Source: Paraburkholderia ferrariae NBRC 106233 (lineage in GTDB: Bacteria; Pseudomonadota; Gammaproteobacteria; Burkholderiales; Burkholderiaceae). From it: a stretch of 64,000 nucleotides of DNA. Location of the stretch: NCBI RefSeq assembly GCF_000685035.1, contig NZ_BAYB01000027.1, forward strand, positions 1 through 64,000, written 5' to 3'. The translations under genes were made by a program, and so were the position numbers. The first letter of the stretch is position 1, and each line of letters opens with the position of its first letter. Below the pieces are notes generated by a model. The model did not search any database and was not told the origin of the DNA. It was given only the letters and a program-made list of their open reading frames with translations. Below are positions 48,132 to 56,841 of this stretch, one piece after another.

Positions 48132-49868
48132 ATGAGCAGACTGACCGGCACCATCAAACTCAAGATCGCCCTCGCTTTCGCAGCGTGCATTGCGCTGATG
48201 ATTGCGATTGGCTTGATGAGCATGCGCGGCCTCGCAACGTTGAGCAGCGACATGCGTTCCATGTACACGGACGGCGCCGTGCCGATGGAGGATCTCGCCG
48301 CCACGCAAACCTCTTCGCTGCGCATGCGCACCACCTTCGACCGGCTCGTCATCCAGCACGATCCCGCGCAGGCGAAGCCGCTGGTCGACCATGCCCGCGA
48401 GCTCGAACAAAAGATGGCGACGTCCTGGAGCGACTACTATCCGGGGCGCGTTACCGACGACGACGAGCGCAAGGTGGCCGACCGCATTGCCAGCCTGATG
48501 GCCGACTACAAGTCGCAGTTCGACCCGCTACTCGCTTCGGCGGAAGCCGGCAAGCTCGACGCGTCGGACCCCGCCATCGGCACGCTTTCATCGGTAAGCA
48601 GCGCGCTCTCGGATGCCATCAACGAAGACATCGGCATCAACGCCGGCCAGATCAAGAGCTCGGCGGCCGAAGGCAACGACACCTTCCACACCCTGCTCTA
48701 CACCGCCATCGCGTTGCTCACGGCGGGTCTGATCGTCGGGATCGGGGCGTGGCGCTATCTGTCGCGCGCCATCACGGGACCGCTCGCCACCGCGATGACG
48801 GCGGCGCAGCGCATTGCCGACGGCCAGCTCGAAGGCGCCATCGACGTGCGCACGAACGACGAATTCGGCCGCCTGCTGCAGGCGCTGCGCCAGATGGATG
48901 CGCAACTCGCGGAGATCGTGCGCGGCGTGAAAACGTCGAGCGAGTCGATACTCGTGGCGTCGGGCGAGATCGCCGCGGGCAACATGGATCTCTCTTCGCG
49001 CACCGAGGAACAGGCGGCATCGCTCGAAGAAACGGCCGCGAGCATGGAAGAGCTCACCGCCACGGTCAAGCAGAATTCCGACAACGCGCGCCAGGCCACG
49101 ACGCTCGCCACGAACGCTTCGCAGATCGCCGACAAGGGCGCCCAGGTGGTCGAAGCCATGCTGGCGACGATGACCGAGATCAACAGCAGCTCGACGAAGA
49201 TTGCCGATATCACGGGCCTCATCGAAAGCATTGCCTTCCAGACCAACATCCTTGCCTTGAACGCGGCCGTGGAAGCGGCGCGCGCGGGCGAGCAGGGACG
49301 CGGCTTCGCCGTGGTCGCGGGCGAAGTGCGCAGCCTCGCGCAGCGCGCTTCGAGCGCCGCGAAGGAAATCAAGGATCTGATCCACAGTTCGGTGAGCACG
49401 ATTCACGAAGGCTCGACGCAGGCCGAAGAAGTGGGCCGCACGATGGGCGACGTGCAGCAGGCCATCCGCCGTGTGGCGGACATCAACGCGGAAATCTCCG
49501 CGGCTTCGGAAGAGCAAAGCCGCGGCATCGAGCAGGTGAACTGCGCCGTGGGCCAGATGGACGAAGTCACGCAGCAGAACGCCGCGCTGGTGGAAGAAGC
49601 CTCCGCCGCTGCGCAATCGCTCGAACAGCAGGCGGCCCAGCAAAAACGTGCGATCTCGGTGTTCAAGCTCGCGAACGACAGGGGCGCAGCGGCGGTGGCG
49701 GCCGTGCCGGCGGCGGCTGTGAAAACCGTTGCGCGCGCACCGGCATTATCGAAGCCGGTTCGCCCTGCGGCGCCTCGCGCCGTGTCGAAGCCGGTGCCCG
49801 CCCCCGTGCCCGCTACGGCTGCTGCCGGCGCGAGCGCCGGTGCATCGTCGGACTGGGAAACGTTTTGA
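48132..49868 (+). CDS. methyl-accepting chemotaxis protein (Tsr/Tar type)
   Basis: A 578-residue receptor. TM1 is about 9-31 (LKIALAFAACIALMIAIGLM), a periplasmic four-helix ligand domain follows to about 190, then TM2 (LLYTAIALLTAGLIVGIGAW) and a HAMP domain (ITGPLATAMTAAQRIADGQL). The signalling hairpin tip is near IAFQTNILALNAAVEAARAG and GFAVVAGEVRSLAQRASSAA. After a long Ala/Pro linker it ends DWETF, the tether pentapeptide that recruits CheR and CheB in high-abundance receptors. The ligand is unknown; divergence from the oxygenase operon suggests taxis to its aromatic substrate. Confidence 0.93.
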   Translation: MSRLTGTIKLKIALAFAACIALMIAIGLMSMRGLATLSSDMRSMYTDGAVPMEDLAATQTSSLRMRTTFDRLVIQHDPAQAKPLVDHARELEQKMATSWSDYYPGRVTDDDERKVADRIASLMADYKSQFDPLLASAEAGKLDASDPAIGTLSSVSSALSDAINEDIGINAGQIKSSAAEGNDTFHTLLYTAIALLTAGLIVGIGAWRYLSRAITGPLATAMTAAQRIADGQLEGAIDVRTNDEFGRLLQALRQMDAQLAEIVRGVKTSSESILVASGEIAAGNMDLSSRTEEQAASLEETAASMEELTATVKQNSDNARQATTLATNASQIADKGAQVVEAMLATMTEINSSSTKIADITGLIESIAFQTNILALNAAVEAARAGEQGRGFAVVAGEVRSLAQRASSAAKEIKDLIHSSVSTIHEGSTQAEEVGRTMGDVQQAIRRVADINAEISAASEEQSRGIEQVNCAVGQMDEVTQQNAALVEEASAAAQSLEQQAAQQKRAISVFKLANDRGAAAVAAVPAAAVKTVARAPALSKPVRPAAPRAVSKPVPAPVPATAAAGASAGASSDWETF

Positions 49869-50012
49869 AAGGTGGCGGGCGGTCGGATGTCCGGGGTAGG
49901 CAGGGCGTGCTCCGGATATCACGGGCAACGACCACCAACCGATATCGGCGATAGTGACGCCTTCGCATGCACCAGGACGTCACGCATCGATTACCCGGGC
50001 CGCACACCCCCC

Positions 50013-50795
50013 TCACACCTTCATTCCCGGCAAATTCAGCGAAGCCGTATTGCCGCCATCCACCGGCAGCGCCTGGCCTGTCACATAGCTCGCGTCGTCG
50101 CTCGCGAGAAACGCAATCGCCGCGGCCACTTCCTCGGGGCGCCCCGGGCGGCGCAATTCGCAGCGGTAGCCCAGCCGGTCCTCCTTGTTCTGCTCGCGTG
50201 CGCGTGCAAACACGGGCGCCGTCATGCCCGTTTCGATGAGGCCGGGGCACACGGCGTTCACGCGGATATGCCAGGGCGCGAGATCGCACGCGCTCGTCAT
50301 CGTGAGGTTGATGACCGCCGCTTTCGAAGCACTGTACGCATTGCCGCCCGCCCCCGAGCGCACGCCCGCCACCGAGGCCGTATTGACGATGGCACCCCGC
50401 CCGCGCTCGATCATGATGCGCGAAGCCCATTTGGTGAAATGCACGACGCCCATCAGGTTGACGCCGAGAACGTGTTGCCAGACGTCGGTTTTCGTTTCGG
50501 AAACCAGCGAATAGTCGCCGCCCGCAATGCCGGCGTTGTTGCAGAGCACGTCGATGGTGCCGAAGCGTTGCAGTACCCGATCGACGCAACTCGCCACGTC
50601 GTTTTCGCGCGCGACATCGAGGCTCGCGTGCCAGACGCGGGCGCGGTCCATGCCGTCCGCAACGGCTGCGAGCGCCTCCGCGTTGCGGTCGATGAGCGCG
50701 AGTGCAGCGCCCTCGTCGTAGAGGCGCTGCGCTGTTGCGCGGCCAATGCCGCTGGCGGCGCCCGTTACGATCGCTACCCGCCCGGTGAAACACAT
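50013..50795 (-). CDS. short-chain dehydrogenase/reductase (FabG-like)
   Basis: A 260-residue NAD(P)-dependent oxidoreductase. Cofactor motif: VAIVTGAASGIGRATAQRL. NNAG occurs in DVLCNNAGIAGG. Catalytic Ser, Tyr and Lys occur in NTASVAGVRSGAGGNAYSAS followed by KAAV, and the C-terminus reads ASYVTGQALPVDGGNT. GAGGAGA precedes the ATG, so the longer reading is rejected. It is 31 bp downstream of the MaoC gene. The pair could reduce or oxidise and hydrate a CoA-bound intermediate, perhaps linked to the divergent branched-chain-type importer. Confidence 0.9.
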   Translation of the reverse strand: MCFTGRVAIVTGAASGIGRATAQRLYDEGAALALIDRNAEALAAVADGMDRARVWHASLDVARENDVASCVDRVLQRFGTIDVLCNNAGIAGGDYSLVSETKTDVWQHVLGVNLMGVVHFTKWASRIMIERGRGAIVNTASVAGVRSGAGGNAYSASKAAVINLTMTSACDLAPWHIRVNAVCPGLIETGMTAPVFARAREQNKEDRLGYRCELRRPGRPEEVAAAIAFLASDDASYVTGQALPVDGGNTASLNLPGMKV

Positions 50796-50826
50796 GAGTT
50801 CTCCTCGTTTCTTCGAAGCCGTTTGC

Positions 50827-51279
50827 TCAGTAATAGCGGCGCGACACCATTTGCGCCACGCAAACGGGTTTTTCCGAGCCCTCGCGCTCGACAGTCGCCT
50901 CAATCGTCAGTTGCGCGCCCTGCTCGAGCGGCGTGTATTCCAGCAACCGGCAGGCCGCGCGGATACGGCTGCCGACCGGAACGGGCGCCGGAAAGCGCAC
51001 ACGATCGAGCCCGTAGTTGACGCCCATGCGCGAGCCCTCCACATGGAACGCAGTCGCGCAGAGCGCGGGCAACAGGCTCAGCGTCAGAAAGCCGTGAGCG
51101 ACGGTCGCGCCGAATGGGCCGTCCGCCGCACGTGCGGGATCGACATGAATCCATTGACGATCGTGGGTGGCGTGCGCGAACTGGTCGATGCGCGGCTGGT
51201 CGACGGTCATCCACTCGCCCACGCCCAGCGCTTCGCCCACGTGGGCCTGCAGTGCGCCAAGTTGCCCGAAGATTTTCAA
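50827..51279 (-). CDS. MaoC-family hydratase (hot-dog fold)
   Basis: A 150-residue hot-dog protein. The hydratase motif is in HATHDRQWIHVDPARA (Asp and His catalytic pair), followed by GPFGATVAHGFLTLSLLP. The proposed start is TTG, seven bases after GGAGG; the in-frame ATG 39 bases upstream lacks a site and adds an unlikely Pro/Gly-rich start. The family hydrates enoyl-CoA esters. It is the first gene of a two-gene unit with the SDR, divergent from livHMGF. Confidence 0.82.
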   Translation of the reverse strand: MKIFGQLGALQAHVGEALGVGEWMTVDQPRIDQFAHATHDRQWIHVDPARAADGPFGATVAHGFLTLSLLPALCATAFHVEGSRMGVNYGLDRVRFPAPVPVGSRIRAACRLLEYTPLEQGAQLTIEATVEREGSEKPVCVAQMVSRRYY

Positions 51280-51362
51280 GAGCCGGCCTCCAGAAGGCGC
51301 AGCGGCGGGTGGCCCCACCGCTGCGCCCTCGATACGATCATTCCACTAATCAGAATTTATGT

Positions 51363-51376
51363 CTGCATTGCAGAAT
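51363..51376. promoter_or_regulatory. CTGCATTGCAGAAT motif, copy 1
   Basis: It contains the palindrome CTGCA-T-TGCAG and lies 84 bp upstream of the MaoC start. A near-identical copy (13 of 14 bases) is at 51515-51528. The surrounding 51360-51383 also forms an imperfect inverted repeat (TGTCT...AGACA). Confidence 0.5.
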
Positions 51377-51514
51377 GTAGACAACGCTGTACCCGGGGTC
51401 AACCCGGGGTTCGCCCGAGTGGCCTGTCAGTCGGGCCAGAAAAGCCCGGGCAGCAGCGAATTTCTGGTGCCGGCGCAAAAAACGCACGATCATTCGGTAT
51501 TTCCCCTAAGGTGA

Positions 51515-51528
51515 CTGCATAGCAGAAT
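51515..51528. promoter_or_regulatory. CTGCATAGCAGAAT motif, copy 2
   Basis: The second copy of the motif lies 122 bp upstream of livH, so one copy faces each divergent operon. It is a candidate shared operator for the MaoC-SDR and liv units. The rest of the 370-bp gap (51280-51649) shows no gene. Confidence 0.5.
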
Positions 51529-51649
51529 TCATTGCCAAATTACGGCCTGAAACGCGCTTTCGTCTGACCGCCTTCGCCACCGTTTTCCAGGTGCGCATCG
51601 CGCGGCGACGGCCGCGGCACAACACCGGTTTCCCGCATTCAGGAGGGTC

Positions 51650-52522
51650 ATGGTGGATCTGTTTTTGCAGCAGGTGCTCAACGGCTTGACGCTAGGCGGC
51701 GTGTACAGTCTCGTCGCGCTGGGTCTCACCCTCGTCTACGGCATCATGGCGGTGCCCAATTTCGCGCACGGCGCGTTCTACATGGTGGGCGCCTTCGCTG
51801 CGTTCTTCCTCTCCACCCGCTTCGGCCTGAACTACTGGGTGGCCATGGCCGCCGCCGCAGTCTGCGTGGCCGTGCTGGCCATGCTCGCCGAGCAGCTTGT
51901 CTTCCACCCGCTGCGCAATGCGCCGGGCCTCTCTCCGATGATCGCCGCCATCGGCCTCATGCTGTTTCTGCAGGCCGGCGCCCAGGCGCTCTGGGGCACC
52001 GACTTTCAGCGCATGGCGCCCCCCTGGGGCGGCGTGGTGGAATGGTCGGGCGTGATCGCGCCCATTCAGCGGCTTCTGATCATCGGCGGCGCGTTCGGCC
52101 TCGTGCTCGTGCTGCAGCTCTTCCTGCATCACACCGTGGCCGGCTCGACCCTACTCGCCGTCGCGCAGAACCGCGAAGGCGCCGCGCTCATGGGCATCGA
52201 TACGCGCAAGGTGGGCATGCTCACGTTCGCGATCTCGGGGGCGCTCGCCGCCGTCGCCGCCACGCTCTACGCGCCCATCAACCTGATCTATCCGGCGATG
52301 GGGCAACTCGTGATTCTCAAGGCCTTCGTCATCATCATCCTGGGCGGCATGGGCAGCGTGCCCGGCGCCGTGGTGGGCGGCCTCATCATCGGGCTCGCGG
52401 AAAGCTTCGGCGCTTTCTACGTTTCATCGGACTACCAGGATCTCATTGCCTTCGTGCTGCTCGTCGCGATTCTTTCGCTGCGCCCGCAAGGCCTCTTCGC
52501 CCGGGAGGCGCGCACATCATGA
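51650..52522 (+). CDS. livH: branched-chain-type ABC transporter permease LivH
   Basis: A 290-residue inner-membrane protein with about eight hydrophobic segments. Typical LivH blocks are QQVLNGLTLGGVYSLVALGL, LTLVYGIMAVPNFAHGAFYM and a C-terminal VIIILGGMGSVPGAVVGGLI. AGGAGGGTC precedes the ATG. It is the first gene of livH-M-G-F plus a binding-protein gene, all overlapping or closely spaced. The HAAT class carries Leu/Ile/Val, amides, urea or aromatic acids; the cargo here is open. Confidence 0.92.
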   Translation: MVDLFLQQVLNGLTLGGVYSLVALGLTLVYGIMAVPNFAHGAFYMVGAFAAFFLSTRFGLNYWVAMAAAAVCVAVLAMLAEQLVFHPLRNAPGLSPMIAAIGLMLFLQAGAQALWGTDFQRMAPPWGGVVEWSGVIAPIQRLLIIGGAFGLVLVLQLFLHHTVAGSTLLAVAQNREGAALMGIDTRKVGMLTFAISGALAAVAATLYAPINLIYPAMGQLVILKAFVIIILGGMGSVPGAVVGGLIIGLAESFGAFYVSSDYQDLIAFVLLVAILSLRPQGLFAREARTS

Positions 52523-53514
52523 AGACCTCACGCCCTCTCGGCTGGCTCGCGCTCCTCGCGCTCGGCCTCGCCCTGCCGTTCTTCGTGCGCAACGACTACA
52601 CGCTCACGGTCATGGCCACGGCCTATATCTTCGCGCTCGCCACCGTGGGCCTGAATCTCATCACCGGCTACACGGGCCAGTTCAACCTCGCGCACGGCGG
52701 CTTCATGGCCATCGGCGCCTATACCGTAGGTATCCTGACTGTCGATCATCAGGTGCCGTTCTGGATCGCGTTCGCGCTCTCAGGCGTGGTGTGCGTGGTG
52801 CTCGGCTTCTTTGTCGGCCTGCTCTCGCTGCGCCTCAAAGGCAACTATTTCTCGATCTTCACGCTCTGCGTGGGCTACATCATCTTCCTCGCCATCGAGA
52901 AGTGGGACAGCCTTACGCATGGCGTAGTGGGCATCATCGGCATTGCCGCGCCGCCCGGCATCGGCCCCGTCACGTTCGACAGCCCGCGCTCGCTCTACTA
53001 CCTCACCCTCGCCTTTCTCGCCGCCGGCATGTGGCTCATGCACCGCATCGTCGATTCGCTGCTCGGACACACCTTCATCGCCATCCGCAACAGCGAGAAC
53101 CTCGCCCAGGCGCTCGGCATCGAGCTCATGCGCAACAAGCTGCTGGCGTTTCTCGTTTCCGTGTTCTATGCGGGCATCGCGGGCGGCCTTTACGCGGGCT
53201 TCGTGCGCTTTCTCGGCCCCGACCTCGCGAGCATCGACCATACCTTCGACATGACGATGTACGTGGTGGTGGGCGGCATCGGCACGCTGGCCGGTCCGCT
53301 GATCGGCGCGCTCGCGGTGCCGTGGCTCACGCAATACCTGCAGTTCATGCAGGATTACCGCTTCCTCGTGTTCGGACCGCTTCTTATCGGACTGCTGATC
53401 TTTTTGCCGAACGGCCTCGTCGGCCTCTATAACGGCGCGCGCAAACGCATCTCGCCGCGCCGCCTGCCGCCGGCGGGCGTGCACCAGGCGTCGCGGGGAG
53501 ACGGCCATGCTTGA
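52519..53514 (+). CDS. livM: branched-chain-type ABC transporter permease LivM
   Basis: A 331-residue permease with the LivM signatures LITGYTGQFNLAHGGFMAIG, RLKGNYFSIFTLCVGYIIF and VVVGGIGTLAGPLIGALAVP. Its ATG overlaps the livH stop (ATGA) and its last 8 bases overlap livG. The C-terminus (RISPRRLPPAGVHQ) is basic and cytosolic. Confidence 0.92.
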   Translation: MKTSRPLGWLALLALGLALPFFVRNDYTLTVMATAYIFALATVGLNLITGYTGQFNLAHGGFMAIGAYTVGILTVDHQVPFWIAFALSGVVCVVLGFFVGLLSLRLKGNYFSIFTLCVGYIIFLAIEKWDSLTHGVVGIIGIAAPPGIGPVTFDSPRSLYYLTLAFLAAGMWLMHRIVDSLLGHTFIAIRNSENLAQALGIELMRNKLLAFLVSVFYAGIAGGLYAGFVRFLGPDLASIDHTFDMTMYVVVGGIGTLAGPLIGALAVPWLTQYLQFMQDYRFLVFGPLLIGLLIFLPNGLVGLYNGARKRISPRRLPPAGVHQASRGDGHA

Positions 53515-54274
53515 GATCGACAACCTCAGCAAGCGCTTCGGCGGCCTGTGTGCCGTGAGCGGCATCAGCACGCGCATCGAGCCGGGCAAGGTCAACGCGA
53601 TCATCGGCCCCAACGGCGCGGGCAAGACCACGTTCTTCAACCTCATCAGCGGCATGTACCGGCCGACGAGCGGCTCGATCCGCCTGCGCGGCGAGGACGT
53701 GACCGGCCTGCGCGCGGACCGCATGGCGCGCCTGGGGGTTGCGCGCACCTTCCAGGCCACGGCGCTCTTCGAAGGCGCGACCGTGCTCGATAACCTGATC
53801 GTGGGTCACCGCCTGCGCACGCGCTCGGGCCTCTGGGACGTGCTGCTGCGCACGAAGCGCTGCAAGACCGAGGAGCGCATCTGCCGGGAGAAGGCGCGCG
53901 AAGCACTCGACTTTGTCGGCCTCGCGAACGTGGAGGCGCGCGCCGCGGGCGACATCACGCAGGAGGAGAAAAAGCGCGTGGCGATCGCCCTCGCGCTGGC
54001 GACCGAACCCGAACTGCTGCTGCTCGACGAACCCGCGGGCGGCGTCAACCCCGAGGAGACCGACGGCCTCGCCCAACTGATCCGCAAGATCGCCCGCGCG
54101 GGCAAGACGGTCTGCCTCGTCGAGCACAAGATGAACATGATCATGAATCTCGCCGACAAGATCATGGTTCTCGACCACGGCGAAAAAATTGCGGAAGGCA
54201 CGCCCGCGGAAATTCGCGCCAACCAGGCAGTAATCGACGCCTACCTCGGGAGCGACCATGCTGACGTTCAATGA
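53507..54274 (+). CDS. livG: ABC transporter ATP-binding protein LivG
   Basis: A 255-residue ATPase. Walker A is GPNGAGKTTFFNLISG. The usual LSGG signature is replaced by ITQEEKKRVAIALALA. Walker B is LLLLDEPAGGVNPEE, and the switch histidine is in CLVEHKMNMIMNLAD. The long insert between the domains is normal for LivG. The loss of the LSGGQ glycines is unusual for an active ATPase and would make the LivF site carry most of the turnover. Confidence 0.9.
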   Translation: MLEIDNLSKRFGGLCAVSGISTRIEPGKVNAIIGPNGAGKTTFFNLISGMYRPTSGSIRLRGEDVTGLRADRMARLGVARTFQATALFEGATVLDNLIVGHRLRTRSGLWDVLLRTKRCKTEERICREKAREALDFVGLANVEARAAGDITQEEKKRVAIALALATEPELLLLDEPAGGVNPEETDGLAQLIRKIARAGKTVCLVEHKMNMIMNLADKIMVLDHGEKIAEGTPAEIRANQAVIDAYLGSDHADVQ

Positions 54275-54965
54275 CGTGAGCCTCGACTACGGCAGCTTCC
54301 GCGCGCTGCACGGCATCTCGCTGCACGCGGGCGAAGGCGAACTCGTGGTACTGCTGGGCGCGAACGGCGCCGGCAAGAGCTCGATCTTTCGCGCGGCCAG
54401 CGCGCTCACGCGCGCGAGCGCGGGCCACATCCGCCTGAGAGACGTCGATCTGGTGGGCAAAAAGCCGGCCGATGTCGTACGTGCCGGCGTGATCCACTGC
54501 CCCGAGGGACGCAAGCTGTTCCCGGGCATGTCGGTGTTGAAGAACCTGATGCTCGGCGCCTACCTTCATCGCCGCGACCGCGCAGGCAATCGCACCCGGC
54601 TCGATGAGGTGTTCGAACTATTCCCGGCGCTGGCCGAACGCAAGGACGACGCCGCGGGCGCGCTTTCCGGCGGCCAGCAGCAGATGGTCGCCATCGGCCG
54701 CGCGCTCATGAGCCGGCCGCGCGTGCTGCTGCTCGACGAGCCTTCGCTCGGCCTCGCGCCGCTCGTGGTCAAGCAGATGTTCGAAGTGATCGCGCGCATC
54801 AACCGCGCCGGCACTACCGTGCTGCTCGCGGAACAGAACGCCCACGCCGCGCTGAAAATCGCGCACCGTGCCTATGTAGTGGAAGCCGGCCGCATCGTGC
54901 TGGAAGGCACCTACGAAAGCCTGGCCGGCAACGAAGCCGTACGGCGCGCCTACGTGGGCGGCTGA
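54258..54965 (+). CDS. livF: ABC transporter ATP-binding protein LivF
   Basis: A 235-residue ATPase. Walker A is GANGAGKSSIFRAASAL, the signature is ALSGGQQQMVAIGRALM, Walker B is VLLLDEPSLGLAPL, and the switch histidine is replaced by VLLAEQNAHAALKIA, as is normal for LivF. It overlaps livG by 17 bases. It pairs with LivG to power the importer. Confidence 0.92.
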   Translation: MLTFNDVSLDYGSFRALHGISLHAGEGELVVLLGANGAGKSSIFRAASALTRASAGHIRLRDVDLVGKKPADVVRAGVIHCPEGRKLFPGMSVLKNLMLGAYLHRRDRAGNRTRLDEVFELFPALAERKDDAAGALSGGQQQMVAIGRALMSRPRVLLLDEPSLGLAPLVVKQMFEVIARINRAGTTVLLAEQNAHAALKIAHRAYVVEAGRIVLEGTYESLAGNEAVRRAYVGG

Positions 54966-55025
54966 GCGCACGGCGCCGCCCCCCGATAACCACAACCCGA
55001 ACCACACCCGTTCAGGAGACAGACA

Positions 55026-56189
55026 ATGACACTCCGTAAGTTGTCCTTTGCACTGATTGCCGCGCTCGTCGTGGCCCACCCCGCCTTCGCCGACGACACT
55101 GTCCATATCGGCTACTCCGGCCCGCTTTCGGGCGGTGCCGCGAAGTACGGCAAAGAGGTGCTCGAAGGCATGCAGATGGCCGTGAACGAGATCAACCAGG
55201 CCGGGCTCACGGTGGGAGGCAAGAAGGTCAAGCTCGATATCGTTGCACTCGACGACCAGTACAACCCGAGCGAGACCGCCATCAACGCGCGTCGCCTCGT
55301 GCAGGAAGACGGCGCCGCCGTGGTGCTCGTGCCGCATTCGGGCGGCTGCTATGCCGTGCAGACCATCAACGAACAGTTGAAACTGCTGCTGCTCGCCTAC
55401 ACGAGCGTGCCGCAACTGGCCGCGCGCGGCAATCCGCTCACGCTGCGCATCCCGCCCGAGTTCACCTCGTACACGGGGGCGTTCGTGAAGTACGAGATGG
55501 ACAAGTACGGCAAGGCCGTCGCGCTCGCCAATACCGACACCGACTACGGCAAGGCCTGGGTCGCCGCGTTCAAACCCGCGTGGCAGGCCGCGGGCGGCAC
55601 CGTCGTGGCCGACAACCCCATGTCCTATAACCGCGCGACCGACTTCTACAGCGGCGTGAGCCGCGTGCTGGCCGCCAAGCCGAACGTGATCTTCCTCGGC
55701 GGCCCGTCCGAACCCACCGGTCTCATCATCCGCCAGGCACGCGAACTGGGCTACAAGGGCGGTTTCGCGGTCATGGACCAGGCGAAGCTAGACGAAGTCG
55801 CGAAGATCGCGGGCGGCTATGGCCCGCTTGAAGGTGCGATCGGCGTGATGCCCATTGCCGACGACCCCGCGCCCTCGGCGAAATCGTTCGTAGTCCGATT
55901 CGCGAAGACGCACGACGGACGCATGCCCACGCAGGAGGCATCGCTCAACTACACGGCGGTCTGGGCCACCGCGCTCGCCATGAAGCAGGCCGGCACGACG
56001 AGCGATGCGGCCGCGATCCGCAAGTCGTTCGACCAGGCCATCAAGAGCCTCGCGACGGATAACAACCCCGATGGCCTCTCCGGCGTGGATGCGCGCGGCG
56101 GCTTCACGATGGGCCGCGCCGTGGTGGCCGTGGTGGAAGGCGGCAGTATCAAGGCGATGCCGGGCAGCGAGTTGAGCGCGGCAAAGTGA
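55026..56189 (+). CDS. branched-chain-type ABC transporter substrate-binding protein
   Basis: A 387-residue periplasmic protein (Peripla_BP_6). The signal is LSFALIAALVVAHPAFA, with cleavage before DDTVHIGYSGPLSGG. LVQEDGAAVVLVPHSGGCYA and FLGGPSEPTGLIIRQARELG are ligand-lobe blocks. GGAGA precedes the ATG, 60 bp after livF. Its position after livF rather than before livH, and the HSGGCYA loop in place of the usual Ser/Thr pair region, fit an aromatic- or keto-acid-binding member, but this is inference. Confidence 0.9.
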   Translation: MTLRKLSFALIAALVVAHPAFADDTVHIGYSGPLSGGAAKYGKEVLEGMQMAVNEINQAGLTVGGKKVKLDIVALDDQYNPSETAINARRLVQEDGAAVVLVPHSGGCYAVQTINEQLKLLLLAYTSVPQLAARGNPLTLRIPPEFTSYTGAFVKYEMDKYGKAVALANTDTDYGKAWVAAFKPAWQAAGGTVVADNPMSYNRATDFYSGVSRVLAAKPNVIFLGGPSEPTGLIIRQARELGYKGGFAVMDQAKLDEVAKIAGGYGPLEGAIGVMPIADDPAPSAKSFVVRFAKTHDGRMPTQEASLNYTAVWATALAMKQAGTTSDAAAIRKSFDQAIKSLATDNNPDGLSGVDARGGFTMGRAVVAVVEGGSIKAMPGSELSAAK

Positions 56190-56341
56190 GTGCGTTGGGT
56201 TTGTTCGATGGGGGTGGTGTATAAGCGCGTTTCCCTCGCTCGAGATTCCGGTCGACGTGCGCCGCAAGTCCGACTTGACCGGAGACTGGCCCCCGCCAGG
56301 CCAATCGGGTCATTTAGTCGTTGTCGTGCCGCTCGAGCGGA
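56190..56341. other. start of the accessory island; no recognised gene
   Basis: About 150 bp after the liv operon with fragmented frames and no recognisable product. Together with the transposase relic that follows and the stretch to 56841, this is a 650-bp space without an intact gene. Confidence 0.35.
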
Positions 56342-56596
56342 TCACGGACACGGCGGCCGGCCGCGCACGTCCGACAGCGGTCTGGCCAGAGTGCCGTAGA
56401 TGCGATGGTCGCCGTGGACAATCGCCCGAGCACAGACGTGCTCGATAACGCCAAGTGTTGGAAGCAGCGCGCCCCTTCGGTGCAGGCCGTCCGTTAAAGC
56501 TCGGGGCCGCACGATGCCCTTGTCGGTTTGCCTTACCAGATCATCAAGGCTGCAAGCGCTGGGGGCGATATTGCCGCGTCGTGAACGTCTGGGCAC
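56342..56596 (-). mobile_element. Tn3-family transposase relic
   Basis: One minus-strand frame reads DDLVRQTDKGIVRPRALTDG, then LLPTLGVIEHVCARAIVHGD and HRIYGTLARPLSD. This resembles the N-terminal DUF4158 region of Tn3-type TnpA (LLPxLxVIERxCAxAIxxAxRRIxxxLxxPL). Neither end of a full gene, nor terminal repeats, can be seen, so it is a fragment. It marks the left flank of the AT-rich effector island. Confidence 0.6.
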
Positions 56597-56841
56597 TCAA
56601 ATCAGATTTGTACGATTCTCGGAAGCGGTTCTTGAAGTCCCATTCTCGATTGCCTACCATCTCGGCGGTTTTTGGCAGGACAGGACGTCGGCGTGACCAT
56701 CAGTTTTGCATGGCATGAAGCAGCAAGTCACTCGCGCACCGCGAACCCGCGCGTCTTCGCACTCGGTGCTATGCGGCGCAGACCGTGATGGCAGCGACCT
56801 TGACGTAGATCACATGCACAACTCAACCGGAAAAGACTGAT

